Positions 36,592 to 45,812 of a DNA stretch of 64,000 nucleotides are shown here, piece by piece; positions within the stretch are counted from its first letter, which is position 1; each line of letters starts with the position of its first letter. The stretch is from positions 237,902-301,901 of the forward strand of contig CBDCBA010000032.1 in assembly GCA_965214125.1 (NCBI GenBank). Direction: 5' to 3'. The notes beneath the pieces were generated by a model that had not been told where the DNA came from, searched no databases, and saw only the letters and a program-made list of their open reading frames with translations. The position numbers were made by a program, and so were the translations under genes. The DNA comes from CBDCBA01 sp965214125 (GTDB lineage: Bacteria; Planctomycetota; Phycisphaerae; Tepidisphaerales; Tepidisphaeraceae).

Positions 36592-36672
36592 GACGCCGAG
36601 GCGGCAGCCTCGGGTTCGGGGATTCCGATAGAAAGCGGACACGCCCGACCCCGAGGCTGCCGCCTCGGCGTC
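36592..36672. repeat. Paired nested palindrome, family C
   Basis: Arms 36592-36614 and 36650-36672 are perfect 23-bp reverse complements (CCGAGGCGGCAGCCTCGG core, self-complementary). It sits 20 bp after the sigma-54 activator stop, between convergent genes, and may serve as a bidirectional terminator. Confidence 0.85.
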
Positions 36673-36688
36673 CAGAGGATCCTAAGCA

Positions 36689-36889
36689 TCATCGCCGGGT
36701 CAGGATGATGTAGACCGCGTGGATGATGCCGGGGATGTACCCCAGGATCGTCAGCAGAATGTTGATCCAGAAGTGCTTGCCGATCCCGACCTCCAGAAAG
36801 GTGCCGAGCGGCGGGATGAAGATGGCGGCGATGATCTTGATCGGATCGCCGATGGTCACGCCGCTTTGGTGGGAAATGTCGTTGGCCAT
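36689..36889 (-). CDS. Pmp3/UPF0057 family membrane proteolipid
   Basis: A 66-residue protein with two membrane helices: the Pmp3 signature IIAAIFIPPLGTFLEVGIG, then FWINILLTILGYIPGIIHAV. Family members (Pmp3, YqaE) are stress-induced small membrane proteins that affect membrane potential. The ATG at 36889 gives a short charged N-terminus. Flanked by nested palindromes on both sides. Confidence 0.92.
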   Translation of the reverse strand: MANDISHQSGVTIGDPIKIIAAIFIPPLGTFLEVGIGKHFWINILLTILGYIPGIIHAVYIILTRR

Positions 36890-36935
36890 GAACGGGCCGA
36901 AGCGAGCGACGTGCCAGACCCACGGGCAACTTGGG

Positions 36936-37016
36936 GGTAGCTGCGGGCCTACGTGCCCGCGGTCGGGAGCGGTTGCAGGTGCGTTCAGACTGCGGGCACG
37001 TGGGCCCGCAGCTACC
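36936..37016. repeat. Paired nested palindrome, family B variant, GTAG heads
   Basis: Arms 36936-36960 and 36992-37016 match as reverse complements at 24 of 25 positions. Heads read GGTAGCTGCGGG; the inner stem differs from the 32.9-kb copy (GCGGGC..GCCCGC). It lies between recQ (3' side) and the Pmp3 gene. Confidence 0.85.
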
Positions 37017-37025
37017 TTTGAACCA

Positions 37026-39050
37026 TTAATCGTCCGTGTGTCGTGAGGGCCACTCGTCCTGCGGAGATGCGGCGTGTTCGGCGTCGGGGACGAAGCGGGG
37101 GCCGTAGTCCTGTTTCGTGCCGTCGAGGGCGGCGAGCAGGGCGTCGCCGTACATGGAGACCTTGCGCGGACCCATGCCTTTGATGGCCTCGAGTTCCCCG
37201 GAGCTGCGCGGGCAGTCGTTGGCGATCAGACGAAGGGTCTTGTCGTTGCAGATGCAGTACGGCGGCAAGCCGCGCTCGCTCGCGAGGCCCAGTCGGGCGC
37301 GGCGGAGGCGATCGAACCGCTCTTGGCCGTCGGCGTCGAGTTGCGTCGGGGCGGCCGTCGACGACGTCGCGTACGACGCCCGCGACGGCGTGCGTCTTGG
37401 GAGCAAATCGGTCAACGGCGACGGCGCGGGGGCTTGGCCCTTCATCACCTTCACGCCGGCCGCGGTCAGGCGGACGAGCTTGAATCGTGGGTCGTCGCCA
37501 CTGTTGACCTGCTGCACCAAACCGCTCTCGATCAAACGGTGCAGCATCGCGATCACCTGCTTCGTACGAAAATCACCGAGAAGATTGTAACTTTTGAGCT
37601 TGTCGAGGCCGCGGCTGACGACCTTCTCGCTATTGCTGCCGGTCAACACCTCCGCGACTGTGCCGACGCCCGCGCGGTCGTTCTGCCGGGCGACGCCGCT
37701 GAGCAGCTTGCGGACGACCAGGCTCGTCGCCTCATCGACCTGTTCGAGCTCGTCGTCGGGAACCTCGCCGTTCCCGCTGGCGCACGCGTCGCAGCGGCAT
37801 TTCTCGGGGTCGACGCGCTTCTCGTCGCCGAAGTAGTCGAGGATCTGTTGCCGCCGGCAACGCCAACTGCTGGCGTAGCCGATCATCTGGTCGAGCTTGA
37901 GCTGCTCGCGGCGCTTGATCTCCTCGATCAGCTCCGGGTCGGCATCGTCGGCGCCCCGGATGTTGTTGATGAAGTACTCCTGCGTCCGCCGATCTTCATA
38001 GGAGAACAGCAGCACGCAGCGGGCCGACTGCCCGTCGCGCCCGGCGCGGCCCGCCTCCTGGTAATAGGCCTCGACGCAGCCGGGCGTGTTGAAGTGGGCG
38101 ACGAAGCGCACGTCGGGCTTGTTGATGCCCATGCCGAAGGCGTTCGTCGCGACGGCGATGCCGCCGGGCGTGCGCAGCCAGCGCTCCTGGTTCTCCGACC
38201 GCGCGGCCGGATCCATGCCGCCGTGGTAACTGAAGACCGGACGACTCGGCAGGGCGCTCGACAACACGTCGGTGACTTCGTCGACGGCCTTGCGCGTCGC
38301 GCAGTACACGATGCCGCTCCCGCCACCGTTCTGCTCGGCAATCTTCACGAGGCGGTCGAGCTTCGCCCGCTTACCGCGGATCCGCTCGGCGGCGTAACGG
38401 AGGTTGGGGCGATCGAACCCGGTCACGACCACGCTCGGCTCGTCGAGGCCGAGGCTGCGGACGATGTCATCGCGCACGTCGCTGGTCGCGGTGGCGGTTA
38501 GCGCGATGGTCGTCGGGCAGCCGAGGGCGTCGCGAACCTGTCCTAGAGTCTGATATTCCGGGCGAAAGTCGTGGCCCCACTGGCTGATGCAGTGCGCCTC
38601 GTCAATCGCGAAGAGGCTTGGCTTCAGGTCGTGCATCAGCTCGCGGAATCGCGCGTTGCCGAAGCGTTCCGGGGCGACATAGACAAGCCCTTCGAAACCC
38701 TCTTCGAGCTGCCGGTAGACGGCCCGCTGGTCCTCGGGCGGCATGTTGCTATTGAGCATCACGCAGCTCACGCCCTCGTCGCGAAGCTGCTGGACCTGGT
38801 TCTCCATCAGGGAAATCAGCGGCGACACGACCAGCGCCAGCCCCCCCTGCACGGCGGCGGGAAGCTGGTAGCACAGGCTCTTGCCGGCGCCGGTTGGCAT
38901 CACGCACAGCACGTCGCGGCCGGCGAGAACGTCCTCGATGACCTCGCGCTGCATCGGGCGGAAGTCGTCGAGCCCGAAGATGCTTTGCAGGCTCTCGCGC
39001 AGGGACGGCGCGGCGACGGTCGGCTGGGATGGAGCGTCGGAATCCGCCAT
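37026..39050 (-). CDS. recQ: ATP-dependent DNA helicase RecQ
   Basis: A 674-residue RecQ helicase: Q motif region FRPMQREVI, Walker A MPTGAGKSLCYQLP, DEAHCISQWGHDFRPEY, QEAGRAGRDG. The zinc-binding RQC part follows (Cys of SSWRCRRQQ and CRCDAC), then a winged helix and an HRDC domain (~580-650). It unwinds DNA 3' to 5' in recombination and fork repair. Length and order are typical; ATG at 39050. Confidence 0.96.
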   Translation of the reverse strand: MADSDAPSQPTVAAPSLRESLQSIFGLDDFRPMQREVIEDVLAGRDVLCVMPTGAGKSLCYQLPAAVQGGLALVVSPLISLMENQVQQLRDEGVSCVMLNSNMPPEDQRAVYRQLEEGFEGLVYVAPERFGNARFRELMHDLKPSLFAIDEAHCISQWGHDFRPEYQTLGQVRDALGCPTTIALTATATSDVRDDIVRSLGLDEPSVVVTGFDRPNLRYAAERIRGKRAKLDRLVKIAEQNGGGSGIVYCATRKAVDEVTDVLSSALPSRPVFSYHGGMDPAARSENQERWLRTPGGIAVATNAFGMGINKPDVRFVAHFNTPGCVEAYYQEAGRAGRDGQSARCVLLFSYEDRRTQEYFINNIRGADDADPELIEEIKRREQLKLDQMIGYASSWRCRRQQILDYFGDEKRVDPEKCRCDACASGNGEVPDDELEQVDEATSLVVRKLLSGVARQNDRAGVGTVAEVLTGSNSEKVVSRGLDKLKSYNLLGDFRTKQVIAMLHRLIESGLVQQVNSGDDPRFKLVRLTAAGVKVMKGQAPAPSPLTDLLPRRTPSRASYATSSTAAPTQLDADGQERFDRLRRARLGLASERGLPPYCICNDKTLRLIANDCPRSSGELEAIKGMGPRKVSMYGDALLAALDGTKQDYGPRFVPDAEHAASPQDEWPSRHTDD

Positions 39051-39188
39051 ACAGCAGCGGGGCGTGCGGGACGGGTCGCGCCCGCCAACGCCCCGATCCC
39101 ATCCTACGGCGCAGCCTTACCGAAGGGTTCGTCCATCCGGACTTCCTGCGACCCGCATGAATCAAGCGCGTCCCTCCGCGACTGCTCG

Positions 39189-39253
39189 TTAGCCGCCCCG
39201 CCTTGCGGGGCGCTCAGCGTCCGTCCACGCGCCCCGCAAGGCGGGGCGGCTAA
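39189..39253. repeat. Paired nested palindrome, family E (perfect 25-bp inverted repeat)
   Basis: Arms 39189-39213 and 39229-39253 are perfect reverse complements, 15-nt spacer; each folds as CGCCCCGC-ctt-GCGGGGCG. Heads read TTAGCCGC. It lies in the 225-bp gap between recQ (5' end) and the cold-shock gene (3' end). I see no gene in the rest of the gap. Confidence 0.88.
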
Positions 39254-39275
39254 GTTGTGATCACGTTGCCCGCCT

Positions 39276-39686
39276 TCAACCGACGTACCCGTCAATCGCG
39301 GGGCGACGCCGCGGGGCGGCGTCGGGCTGTGGAATCTCGCGGTGAACCGGCGTGCCGAAGCCGGCGTTGCCGGACTGGGACTCCTGCTTCGACTCGTCGC
39401 GGCGAACCGCCTGGGCGTGAAAGCCCTTGTCCCCCTCGCACAACTGGTACGTCACCGGCTCGCCGTCCCTGAGCGAGCGAAAGCCGTCGCCGTCGATGGC
39501 GGAGAAGTGGACGAACACGTCCTGCCCCTGCGGGCCGACGATGAAGCCGAATCCCTTCTTAACGTCGAACCACTTGACCACGCCCTGCAAGTCGACGCAG
39601 TCGTCGTCGGCGGCGAGGCGGGCCTTGTCCTTCTCCTTGAGCGCGAGCATGTCGTTCCCCTGGGCGTGCGCTGGTGCTGCTGACAT
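39276..39686 (-). CDS. Cold-shock domain protein with N- and C-terminal extensions
   Basis: A 136-residue protein. The cold-shock domain occupies about residues 33-97: GVVKWFDVKKGFGFIVG carries RNP1 (KGFGFI), and DVFVHFSAI is RNP2. It binds single-stranded RNA/DNA as an RNA chaperone. Classical Csp proteins are ~67 residues; here ~30 residues precede and ~40 (Gln/Pro/Arg rich) follow the domain. The ATG at 39686 is assumed; an ATG 12 codons later is possible. About 200 bp of leader separates it from the divergent ruvB. Confidence 0.85.
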   Translation of the reverse strand: MSAAPAHAQGNDMLALKEKDKARLAADDDCVDLQGVVKWFDVKKGFGFIVGPQGQDVFVHFSAIDGDGFRSLRDGEPVTYQLCEGDKGFHAQAVRRDESKQESQSGNAGFGTPVHREIPQPDAAPRRRPAIDGYVG

Positions 39687-39882
39687 CGTGTAAACCTCCG
39701 CGGTGCGGTGAAAACGAACGTGAGACTGTTCCCCCAGACGCGGGGCGATCGAAGAAATCGCCCAAACGGGTGAGCCTCCGCAACGTAAGGAGTCTGAGCA
39801 ATCGCACAAGGCGATGGCCGTCCATATGTTGTGGGCGACTGGCGCGGGGCGACCGGCGGTGGTTTGCCCTAGCGTGTCGGCC

Positions 39883-40917
39883 GTGACCGGCCGGCAGAGC
39901 ATTGTCAGCAGCGCCTCGCGCGGGCCCGACGAGGAACGCGCCAACACCGCGCTGCGGCCCACGACCTTCGACGACTACGTCGGCCAGCCCGACGTCATCC
40001 GCAAGCTGCGCATCGCCGTCGCCGCGGCAGTCGGACGGGGGGAGCCCGTCGACCACCTGCTGTTTCACGGCCCGCCCGGTTTGGGCAAGACCACCCTGGC
40101 CCACGTGATCGCCAACGAGATCGGCACGAAGGTCCACGTCGCGACCGGGCCGGGCATCACCAAGCCCGTCGACCTGACCGGCCTGCTCACGCGGCTGGGC
40201 GAACGCGACGTGCTGTTCATCGATGAAATCCACCGCCTGCCGAGCGTGGTCGAGGAGTACCTGTACACGGCGATGGAGGATTACAAGGTCGACGTCATCC
40301 TCGACGCCGGCCTGCACGCGCGGGTGCAGACGCTGCCGGTGCAGCCGTTTACGCTCGTCGGCGCCACCACGCGGCGCGGCCTGCTGACGAGCCCGATGCT
40401 CAGCCGGTTCGGGCTGGTCGAACACCTCGACTTCTACCGCCCGGCGGACTTGCAAATCATCCTTTCCGCCAACGCCCGCAAGCTGAACGTGGAGGCCGAG
40501 CCCGACGCGCTGGCGGAGCTCGCCCGGCGTAGCCGCGGCACGCCGCGCGTGGCGAACCGGTTGCTGCGCCGCGTGCGCGACTTCGCCGCGATCGAGGCCG
40601 ACGGCAAGCTGACGGCGGACGTCACGCAGCAGTCGCTTCGTCTCGAGGCCATCGACGCCGCCGGGCTCGATGAGCAGGACCGCACGCTCCTGCGGACGAT
40701 TATCGAGATTTACGCCGGCGGTCCGGTCGGCATCGACGCTGTCGCCGCCACGCTCGGCGAGGAGCGCGACACGCTGGAGGACGTGGTCGAGCCGTACCTG
40801 TTGCAACAGGGCTTTCTCACACGCACGCGGCAAGGCCGTGTCGTGACGGCAAAGGCGTACCAACACCTCGACCTGCCGATGCCGACGCAGGACGGCGACC
40901 AGTCGAGCATGTTCTGA
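39883..40917 (+). CDS. ruvB: Holliday junction branch-migration helicase RuvB
   Basis: A 344-residue AAA+ motor. Walker A HGPPGLGKTTLAHVI, Walker B VLFIDEIHRLP, sensor region LVGATTRRGLLTSP with the arginine finger just after, and the C-terminal winged helix (GGPVGIDAVAATLGEERDTL). RuvB drives branch migration with RuvA. Start chosen at GTG 39883; in-frame ATG at 39814 and GTG at 39874 would add a non-conserved N-terminus. No ruvA or ruvC is adjacent. Confidence 0.95.
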   Translation: MTGRQSIVSSASRGPDEERANTALRPTTFDDYVGQPDVIRKLRIAVAAAVGRGEPVDHLLFHGPPGLGKTTLAHVIANEIGTKVHVATGPGITKPVDLTGLLTRLGERDVLFIDEIHRLPSVVEEYLYTAMEDYKVDVILDAGLHARVQTLPVQPFTLVGATTRRGLLTSPMLSRFGLVEHLDFYRPADLQIILSANARKLNVEAEPDALAELARRSRGTPRVANRLLRRVRDFAAIEADGKLTADVTQQSLRLEAIDAAGLDEQDRTLLRTIIEIYAGGPVGIDAVAATLGEERDTLEDVVEPYLLQQGFLTRTRQGRVVTAKAYQHLDLPMPTQDGDQSSMF

Positions 40918-40960
40918 CCCGCGGCCCGCGCGGACGCCGACGCCGACTCGCCGTTGATTT

Positions 40961-41039
40961 GATAGCCGCGACTCAACGAGTCGCGGTCGGGTGATCGCTC
41001 GAACGGCTCCCGACCGCGCCGCGTTGCGTCGCGGCTATC
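40961..41039. repeat. Heterotypic paired nested palindrome, family A
   Basis: Left unit 40961-40991 has the stem CCGCGACTC-aac-GAGTCGCGG. Right unit 41009-41039 has CCGCGCCGC-gtt-GCGTCGCGG. The outer parts (GATAGCCGCG..., ...CGGTCGGG) are inverted copies but the inner stems are different subtypes. It lies between convergent ruvB and the sulfhydrylase gene. Confidence 0.85.
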
Positions 41040-41054
41040 GACCCGTTCAGCAAA

Positions 41055-42371
41055 CTACACCTTTTGCGACGCGGCAATCGCTTGATCGAGATCGGCGAGG
41101 ATGTCCTCGACGTCTTCGATTCCCACGCTCAGCCGCAGCGTGCCGGGGGCGGCGCCGGCGTCGAGCTGGGCGTGCTCCGACAATTGATTGTGCGTCGTGC
41201 TCGCGGGATGAATGATCAGGCTCTTCGCGTCACCGATGTTGGCCACGTGGATGATGCGCTGGACGCTGTCGACAAGCTTCTCGCCCGCTGCCTTGCCGCC
41301 CTTGATGCCGAAGGCCATCAATCCGCCCTGACCGTTCGGCAGGTATCTGGGGATGTGCGCGCTGTCCTTGTGCGACTCGAGCCCTGGGTAAATCACGAAC
41401 TCGACCGCGTCGTGTGCTTCCAGCCACTCCGCGACGCGCAGGGCGTTCTCCGAGTGCTTTTGCATCCGCAGCGGCAGCGTTTCGATGCCCTGCAGGAACA
41501 GGAACGCGGCGAAGGGGCTCAGGCAAGCGCCCGTATCGCGCAGCCAGTTCGTGCGCAGGTGGACGGCGTAGGCGACGTTGCCCATCGGCCGCATCGCCTC
41601 CTCAAAAACCAGGCCGTGGTAGCTCTCGTTGGGCGCGCAGAACTCGGGCCATTTCTCCGGGTTTTGGGCCCATTCGAAGTTGGCGGAGTCTACGACCACG
41701 CCGCCCATGTGCGTGCCGTGGCCGTTGAGGTACTTCGTCGCCGAGTGGATCACGACATCCGCCCCGTGCTCGATCGGCCGGCAGAGGGCGGGGCTGGCGC
41801 TGGTGTTGTCGACGAAGAACGGCAGCTTTGCCGTGTGAGCTTTTTCCGCGATGTTTGCGAGATCGGGCACGTCCCACTTCGGGTTGCCGATCGTCTCGAC
41901 GTACACCATGCGCGTGTTGTCGTCGACGAGGGCGTCGATTTCCTCGGGATGTTCCGGATTGAAGTGGCGGACCTCGATGCCGAAGCGTTTGAAAGTCTGG
42001 TTGAAAAGCGACCACGTTCCGCCGTACAGGCTGGTGCCGGCGACGAAATTTTGACCGGCCCCGACCAGCGTGCAGACGGCCGCCTGGATCGCCGCGAGGC
42101 CGCTGGCGAACGCGACGGCGGCGGCGCCGCCCTCGAGGCTGGCGACGCGCTTTTCGAAGACGTCGACCGTCGGGTTCATGATCCGGCTGTAGATGTTGCC
42201 GGCTTCCTTCAGGTTGAACAGGTCCGCCGCGTGCTGGCTGGAGTCGAAGGTGTAGCTCGCCGTCGCGTAGATCGGCGGGCTGCTGGAGTTCTGCGTGTCC
42301 TCGCCGGACCAGCCGGCGTGTAGGGCACGGGTGGCGAAGCCGCAGTCGGCAAGCGAATCGTCGGTCGGCAT
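41055..42371 (-). CDS. metY: O-acetylhomoserine sulfhydrylase (O-acetyl-L-homoserine aminocarboxypropyltransferase)
   Basis: A 438-residue PLP enzyme of the Cys/Met metabolism family that makes homocysteine from O-acetylhomoserine and sulfide. The PLP lysine is in HSATKYLNGHGTHMGG; other motifs include NPTVDVFEKRVASLEGG, GTSLYGGTWSLF, YVETIGNP and FFVDNT. Length and sequence match the MetY rather than the shorter MetB/MetC group. ATG at 42371; the frame stays open upstream across a repeat but that part is not conserved. The product, homocysteine, is the substrate of MetH encoded at 51 kb. Confidence 0.93.
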   Translation of the reverse strand: MPTDDSLADCGFATRALHAGWSGEDTQNSSSPPIYATASYTFDSSQHAADLFNLKEAGNIYSRIMNPTVDVFEKRVASLEGGAAAVAFASGLAAIQAAVCTLVGAGQNFVAGTSLYGGTWSLFNQTFKRFGIEVRHFNPEHPEEIDALVDDNTRMVYVETIGNPKWDVPDLANIAEKAHTAKLPFFVDNTSASPALCRPIEHGADVVIHSATKYLNGHGTHMGGVVVDSANFEWAQNPEKWPEFCAPNESYHGLVFEEAMRPMGNVAYAVHLRTNWLRDTGACLSPFAAFLFLQGIETLPLRMQKHSENALRVAEWLEAHDAVEFVIYPGLESHKDSAHIPRYLPNGQGGLMAFGIKGGKAAGEKLVDSVQRIIHVANIGDAKSLIIHPASTTHNQLSEHAQLDAGAAPGTLRLSVGIEDVEDILADLDQAIAASQKV

Positions 42372-42416
42372 TGCGGCACCGTACCGGCACCAGACCGCAA
42401 ACGCATCCCCTCCCAG

Positions 42417-42500
42417 GACGCCGAAGCGGAAGCTTCGGGGTCGGGTGCTTCCGGGTTCACGAGAACCCGAGAGAGAACCCGAGGCTGCCGCCTCGGCGTC
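42417..42500. repeat. Heterotypic paired nested palindrome, family C
   Basis: Left unit 42417-42440 (CCGAAGCGGAAGCTTCGG core) faces right unit 42478-42500 (CCGAGGCTGCCGCCTCGG core). Outer GACGCCGA...TCGGCGTC are inverted copies; inner stems are the two different C subtypes. The right edge touches the stop of the ketosynthase gene. Confidence 0.85.
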
Positions 42501-43780
42501 AGTCGGGATGGGAGACGTCGGTGAAGCGGCGCACGACCAGCGTGTCGTTCTGCCCACCGAAGCCGAAGTTGTTGGTCATGGCCACGTCCAGCCGGTGGGC
42601 CTTGCGCGACTGGTTCGGCACGTAGTCGAGGTCGCACGCGGGATCGCGGTGCTCGTAGTTGATCGTCGGCGGCAACGTGCGGTCGCGGATGGCCAGCACG
42701 CAGGCGATCAACTCGACGGCGCCGCTCGCGGCGATCAGATGGCCCATCATGCTCTTGATGCTGCTGACCGGCACGTCCCTCGCCCGCTCGCCCAGCACCG
42801 CCTTGATGGCCTTCGTCTCGGTGGAGTCATTCTCCTTCGTCCCCGTGCCGTGGGCGTTGACGTAATCGACGTCGGCGGGGGGAGAGGTTCGCGTCCTCCA
42901 TCGCCTCAGTCATCGCCGCGATCGCGCCGGCGCCGGCGGGGTGCTGGTCGGTAATGCGAAACGCATCGGCCGTGCTGCCGTAGCCGACAATCTCGGCCAG
43001 AATCGTCGCCCCGCGGGCGGTCGCGTGGTCGAGCGTTTCGAGCACGAGCATCCCCGCCCCCTCGCCGATTACGAACCCGCCGCGCTGCGCATCAAAGGGT
43101 CGGCTGGCACGCTGCGGATCGTCGTTGCGTTCGGACAGGGCGGTCAATCGGTTGAAGCCGGTGATGCCGAAGGGGTGAATCATCGAGTGCGCCCCGCCCA
43201 CGAGCATGACGTCGGCGTCGCCGCGGCGGAGGATCTCCGTCGCCTCGCCCGCCGCCTGACAGCTCGCGGCGCACGCCGTCAGGCAGTTGAAGGCCGGGCC
43301 GCGCGCATCGACGAGTTTGGCGACGTGGAACAGGGGCATGTTCGGCTCCTGCTCGTGCTCGCGTGTGACGTCCATCAGGCGCTTCGCCGTTTGCGCCCAC
43401 GGGATCGCGTCGAGCTTGCCCGCCTCGGCGTCCCAGCCGGCGAGGGCGCTTTGCGTGTAGGCGTTGTAATCGAGCGACCCCTCGCCACTGCCCAGGTAAA
43501 CACCCACCCGCTCCGGATCGGCGTGACCATCCAACCCGCTCATCTCCCACGCCTGCTGCGCCGCCCCGAGCGCGAAGGCCGTGTTCCGCCCGACGGTTTC
43601 GAAGGGCGCCAGGTCGTAATCCGTCACCTGCGCGCTGAAGGTCGTTGGGAAGGTCGCGGCGTCGAACAGCGTTGTCTCGGAGACGCCGCTTTCGCCGTTG
43701 AGCAGGCGTTGCCAGACGCCCTCGACGGAGTGCCCCATCGGCGTGACCCAGCCCAATCCGGTGATGACGACGCGGTTCAC
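42499..43780 (-). CDS. Beta-ketoacyl-ACP synthase II-like (KS1), one apparent frameshift
   Basis: Condensing enzyme of about 426 residues once one base is removed from a G6 run on the + strand (42877-42882; C6 on the coding strand). Before the shift: VVITGLGWVTPMGHSVEGVW and catalytic Cys in NCLTACAASCQAAG. After: VNAHGTGTKENDSTETKAIK (first His) and SSIKSMMGHLIAASGA (Lys and second His), so the full Cys-His-His triad is present. Start GTG at 43780 (VNRVVITGLG). It resembles FabF, but a second ketosynthase, ACP and two hot-dog proteins upstream suggest a dedicated acyl pathway. The frameshift is probably a homopolymer error or recent mutation. Confidence 0.85.
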
Positions 43781-43979
43781 ACGGCAATGGTAGCGGGTTG
43801 TGCCGGCGCTACGGCGCGAACCGTCCGGCCGCTTTCTCGCATGAGACCCCCTCGGCCTCCAGGTACGCCTGAAGCTGCTCAATGAGCGGCGTCATCTTGT
43901 GGTGGCGATGTCGAAGATAACGACGGTGGGCGTGGCGACGACCCTAGCCAAGCCTCAAACCGTCGCGGCCGCCACTCAG

Positions 43980-44204
43980 CTACGCCGGTTTGCGGCGTCG
44001 GAGGTCCTCGTTGAGCAGCTCGCGCACGCGCGGGACGAGGCGAACCGGCACCTTCAGGAAGACGACCGACTCTTCGCTGGCGTCGCTGAACGCCCGTTCA
44101 TCCTCGGCAGCCCAGTCGTCGTCGCTAAGACCGTCGTAGTACGCTTGAACGCGACGATCGCGGTCGTCGGGAGCGGTGGATGGAAGATCGGGGGACTCGT
44201 TCAT
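43980..44204 (-). CDS. Small acidic antitoxin-like protein
   Basis: A 74-residue protein: acidic N-terminal half (DDWAAEDERAFSDASEE) and a C-terminal segment (VVFLKVPVRLVPRVRELLNE) that looks like an RHH-type strand-helix. The ATG overlaps the stop of the preceding 93-residue gene. Pairing with a BrnT/DUF4258-like protein in toxin-then-antitoxin order suggests an antitoxin; no direct family match. Confidence 0.5.
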   Translation of the reverse strand: MNESPDLPSTAPDDRDRRVQAYYDGLSDDDWAAEDERAFSDASEESVVFLKVPVRLVPRVRELLNEDLRRRKPA

Positions 44205-44482
44205 CGTCTTCTCCGACGCCGCCGATACGCGGCCAAGGCTTTTCCGTGAACTGGGTAGGCGGTAATGACGCGGATCACGCTCCGCGACTCATCCTCAGCA
44301 TACACGACGCGAAGCACGCGGCCTGCCGCGGTGGTTCCCATCGCGAGCCGCGAGTTCTCGCGTCCGGGCGCAACATCGTGAGCTGACGTCAGCACCTCCT
44401 CCACCTCCTGCTCCGTTACACCGTGCTTGTAAATGTGCGGCAGGCCGGTGTCTGCGTCATTAACGAAAATGATCTGCATCAC
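44201..44482 (-). CDS. BrnT/DUF4258-like small toxin candidate
   Basis: A 93-residue basic protein. GVTEQEVEEVLTSA in the N-terminal half and the RxLRVVYAEDE...VIRVITAYPVHGKALAAYRR segment near the end resemble BrnT/DUF4258-type RelE-fold proteins. It ends in an Arg tract (RRRRRRR). It precedes an overlapping small acidic gene, the brnTA order. The pair is inserted between the two ketosynthase genes. Confidence 0.55.
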   Translation of the reverse strand: MMQIIFVNDADTGLPHIYKHGVTEQEVEEVLTSAHDVAPGRENSRLAMGTTAAGRVLRVVYAEDESRSVIRVITAYPVHGKALAAYRRRRRRR

Positions 44483-44498
44483 GTCAGTGGAATCGAGT

Positions 44499-45809
44499 CT
44501 ACTCGCCCTTCCTCAACACCACCGCCGCGTTCTGGCCGCCGAGGGAGAAGACGGGGGCGAGCGCAAGCTTCGGCGAGAGGTCGCGCGACGCGGGCGCGAG
44601 GTTCAGCGGGGCAATCGGGGCATCCACGCCCAAAGCCGGCGGCACCGTGCCGGTGTGCAGGGCCATCACCGCGTCGGCGACCGCGACGGCGCTGCCGGCG
44701 GCGAGGGTGCTCGTCTGGGCGGTGCCTGGGGCGACGGCGGGGCGGCCCACCTCATCGCCGAAGACGCGGCGCAGGCCGGCCACCTCGCTCGCGTCGTGAT
44801 GCGGGATCGCAAGGCCGTGCGGGACGACCAAATCGACATCGCCGGCGTCGGCCTCCGCGTCGCGCAGGGCGTTTTTTGCAGCCGCGGCGTAAGCCTTGCC
44901 TTCGGGGTCGGGCAGCGTCGGGTCGAAAGTATCCTGGCTGCTGGCGAAGCCGGCGAGCTCGGCGTAAATCGTCGCGCCGCGCTCCTGCGCGCGGATCATC
45001 TCTTCGAGGATCAGCAACGCCCCGCCCTCACCCATCGCGGTGCCGTCGGCGTTTTTGTCGAAGGGGCGAACGACGCCGCTGTTCGTAAGCCGGCCGAGCA
45101 GTTCCTGGCGCATCAGGCCCATCGGGTTCATCATGCTCTCGATGCCGCCCGCGATGGCGAGGTCGGCCTTGCCGCGCTGGATCGAGCGCATCGCCTCGCC
45201 GATCGACAGGTGCCCGCTCGCCTCGGCGCACGTGATGTTGTTGCTCGGCCCCGTCAGCCCGTGGATGATCGTCACGTGGCACGCCAGCATGTTCGGCAGG
45301 TACTTCAAGAGCCACAGCGGCGTGAGCGCCGGCAGGCCTTCGCGGCCCCACTGCTGCCAGTCGATTCGCGACCGGTCCGTGTCGCTGCGCGAGCGGTGCA
45401 TCGCCTCGGCCAGCTCGTTCAACTCCGCCGAGATCAGGCCCGCGCCGATGTTGCAGCCGAAGCGGCTCGGCTCGAAATCCGCTTCACCGTCCGCCTTGCT
45501 TTTGATGCCGCTCGACGTGAAGGCATCCTTGGCGGCGACGACGGCGAGCTCGATGTCGCGGGCCATCACCTTGCTGAACTTGCGATACGTTTTGGGAACG
45601 TGATCGGTGATCTTGAAGGGCTGGACTTCGCCGCCGACGTGGCACTCAAAGCCGCTCGGGTCGAACGCCTCGATGCGCCCGATGCCGCTCTCGCCCGCGA
45701 CGCGGCGCCGCCAGTGCTCCGCGGAGCTAATGCCCAGCGGCGAGACGATGCCGATCCCGGTAATGACGACGCGGCGAGGCTCGGCGGTGCGGCGGGACAT
45801 GTGGCCCAT
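44499..45809 (-). CDS. Ketosynthase-like protein (KS2) lacking the second active-site His and Lys
   Basis: A 436-residue thiolase-fold protein related to FabF (VVITGIGIVSPLGISSAEHW). The Cys nucleophile is kept (NNITCAEASGHLS) and a first His is present (VVPHGLAIPHHDASE). The K-S-x-x-G-H segment is replaced by VAPGTAQTSTLAAGSA, so both Lys and the second His are missing. It may be a non-condensing or partner subunit for KS1, by analogy with KS/chain-length-factor pairs, although those lose the Cys instead. An ATG at 45800 (MSRRTAEP) is an alternative start. It begins 3 bp after the dehydratase stop. Confidence 0.8.
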   Translation of the reverse strand: MGHMSRRTAEPRRVVITGIGIVSPLGISSAEHWRRRVAGESGIGRIEAFDPSGFECHVGGEVQPFKITDHVPKTYRKFSKVMARDIELAVVAAKDAFTSSGIKSKADGEADFEPSRFGCNIGAGLISAELNELAEAMHRSRSDTDRSRIDWQQWGREGLPALTPLWLLKYLPNMLACHVTIIHGLTGPSNNITCAEASGHLSIGEAMRSIQRGKADLAIAGGIESMMNPMGLMRQELLGRLTNSGVVRPFDKNADGTAMGEGGALLILEEMIRAQERGATIYAELAGFASSQDTFDPTLPDPEGKAYAAAAKNALRDAEADAGDVDLVVPHGLAIPHHDASEVAGLRRVFGDEVGRPAVAPGTAQTSTLAAGSAVAVADAVMALHTGTVPPALGVDAPIAPLNLAPASRDLSPKLALAPVFSLGGQNAAVVLRKGE

Positions 45810-45812
45810 ACC

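Noticed and set aside
43811..43895. 28-codon frame starting MTPLIEQLQAYLEAEGVSCE on the minus strand
   Set aside because: It looks protein-like but is short, has no downstream continuation and no clear ribosome-binding site. It may be a gene relic, which is not strong enough to list.
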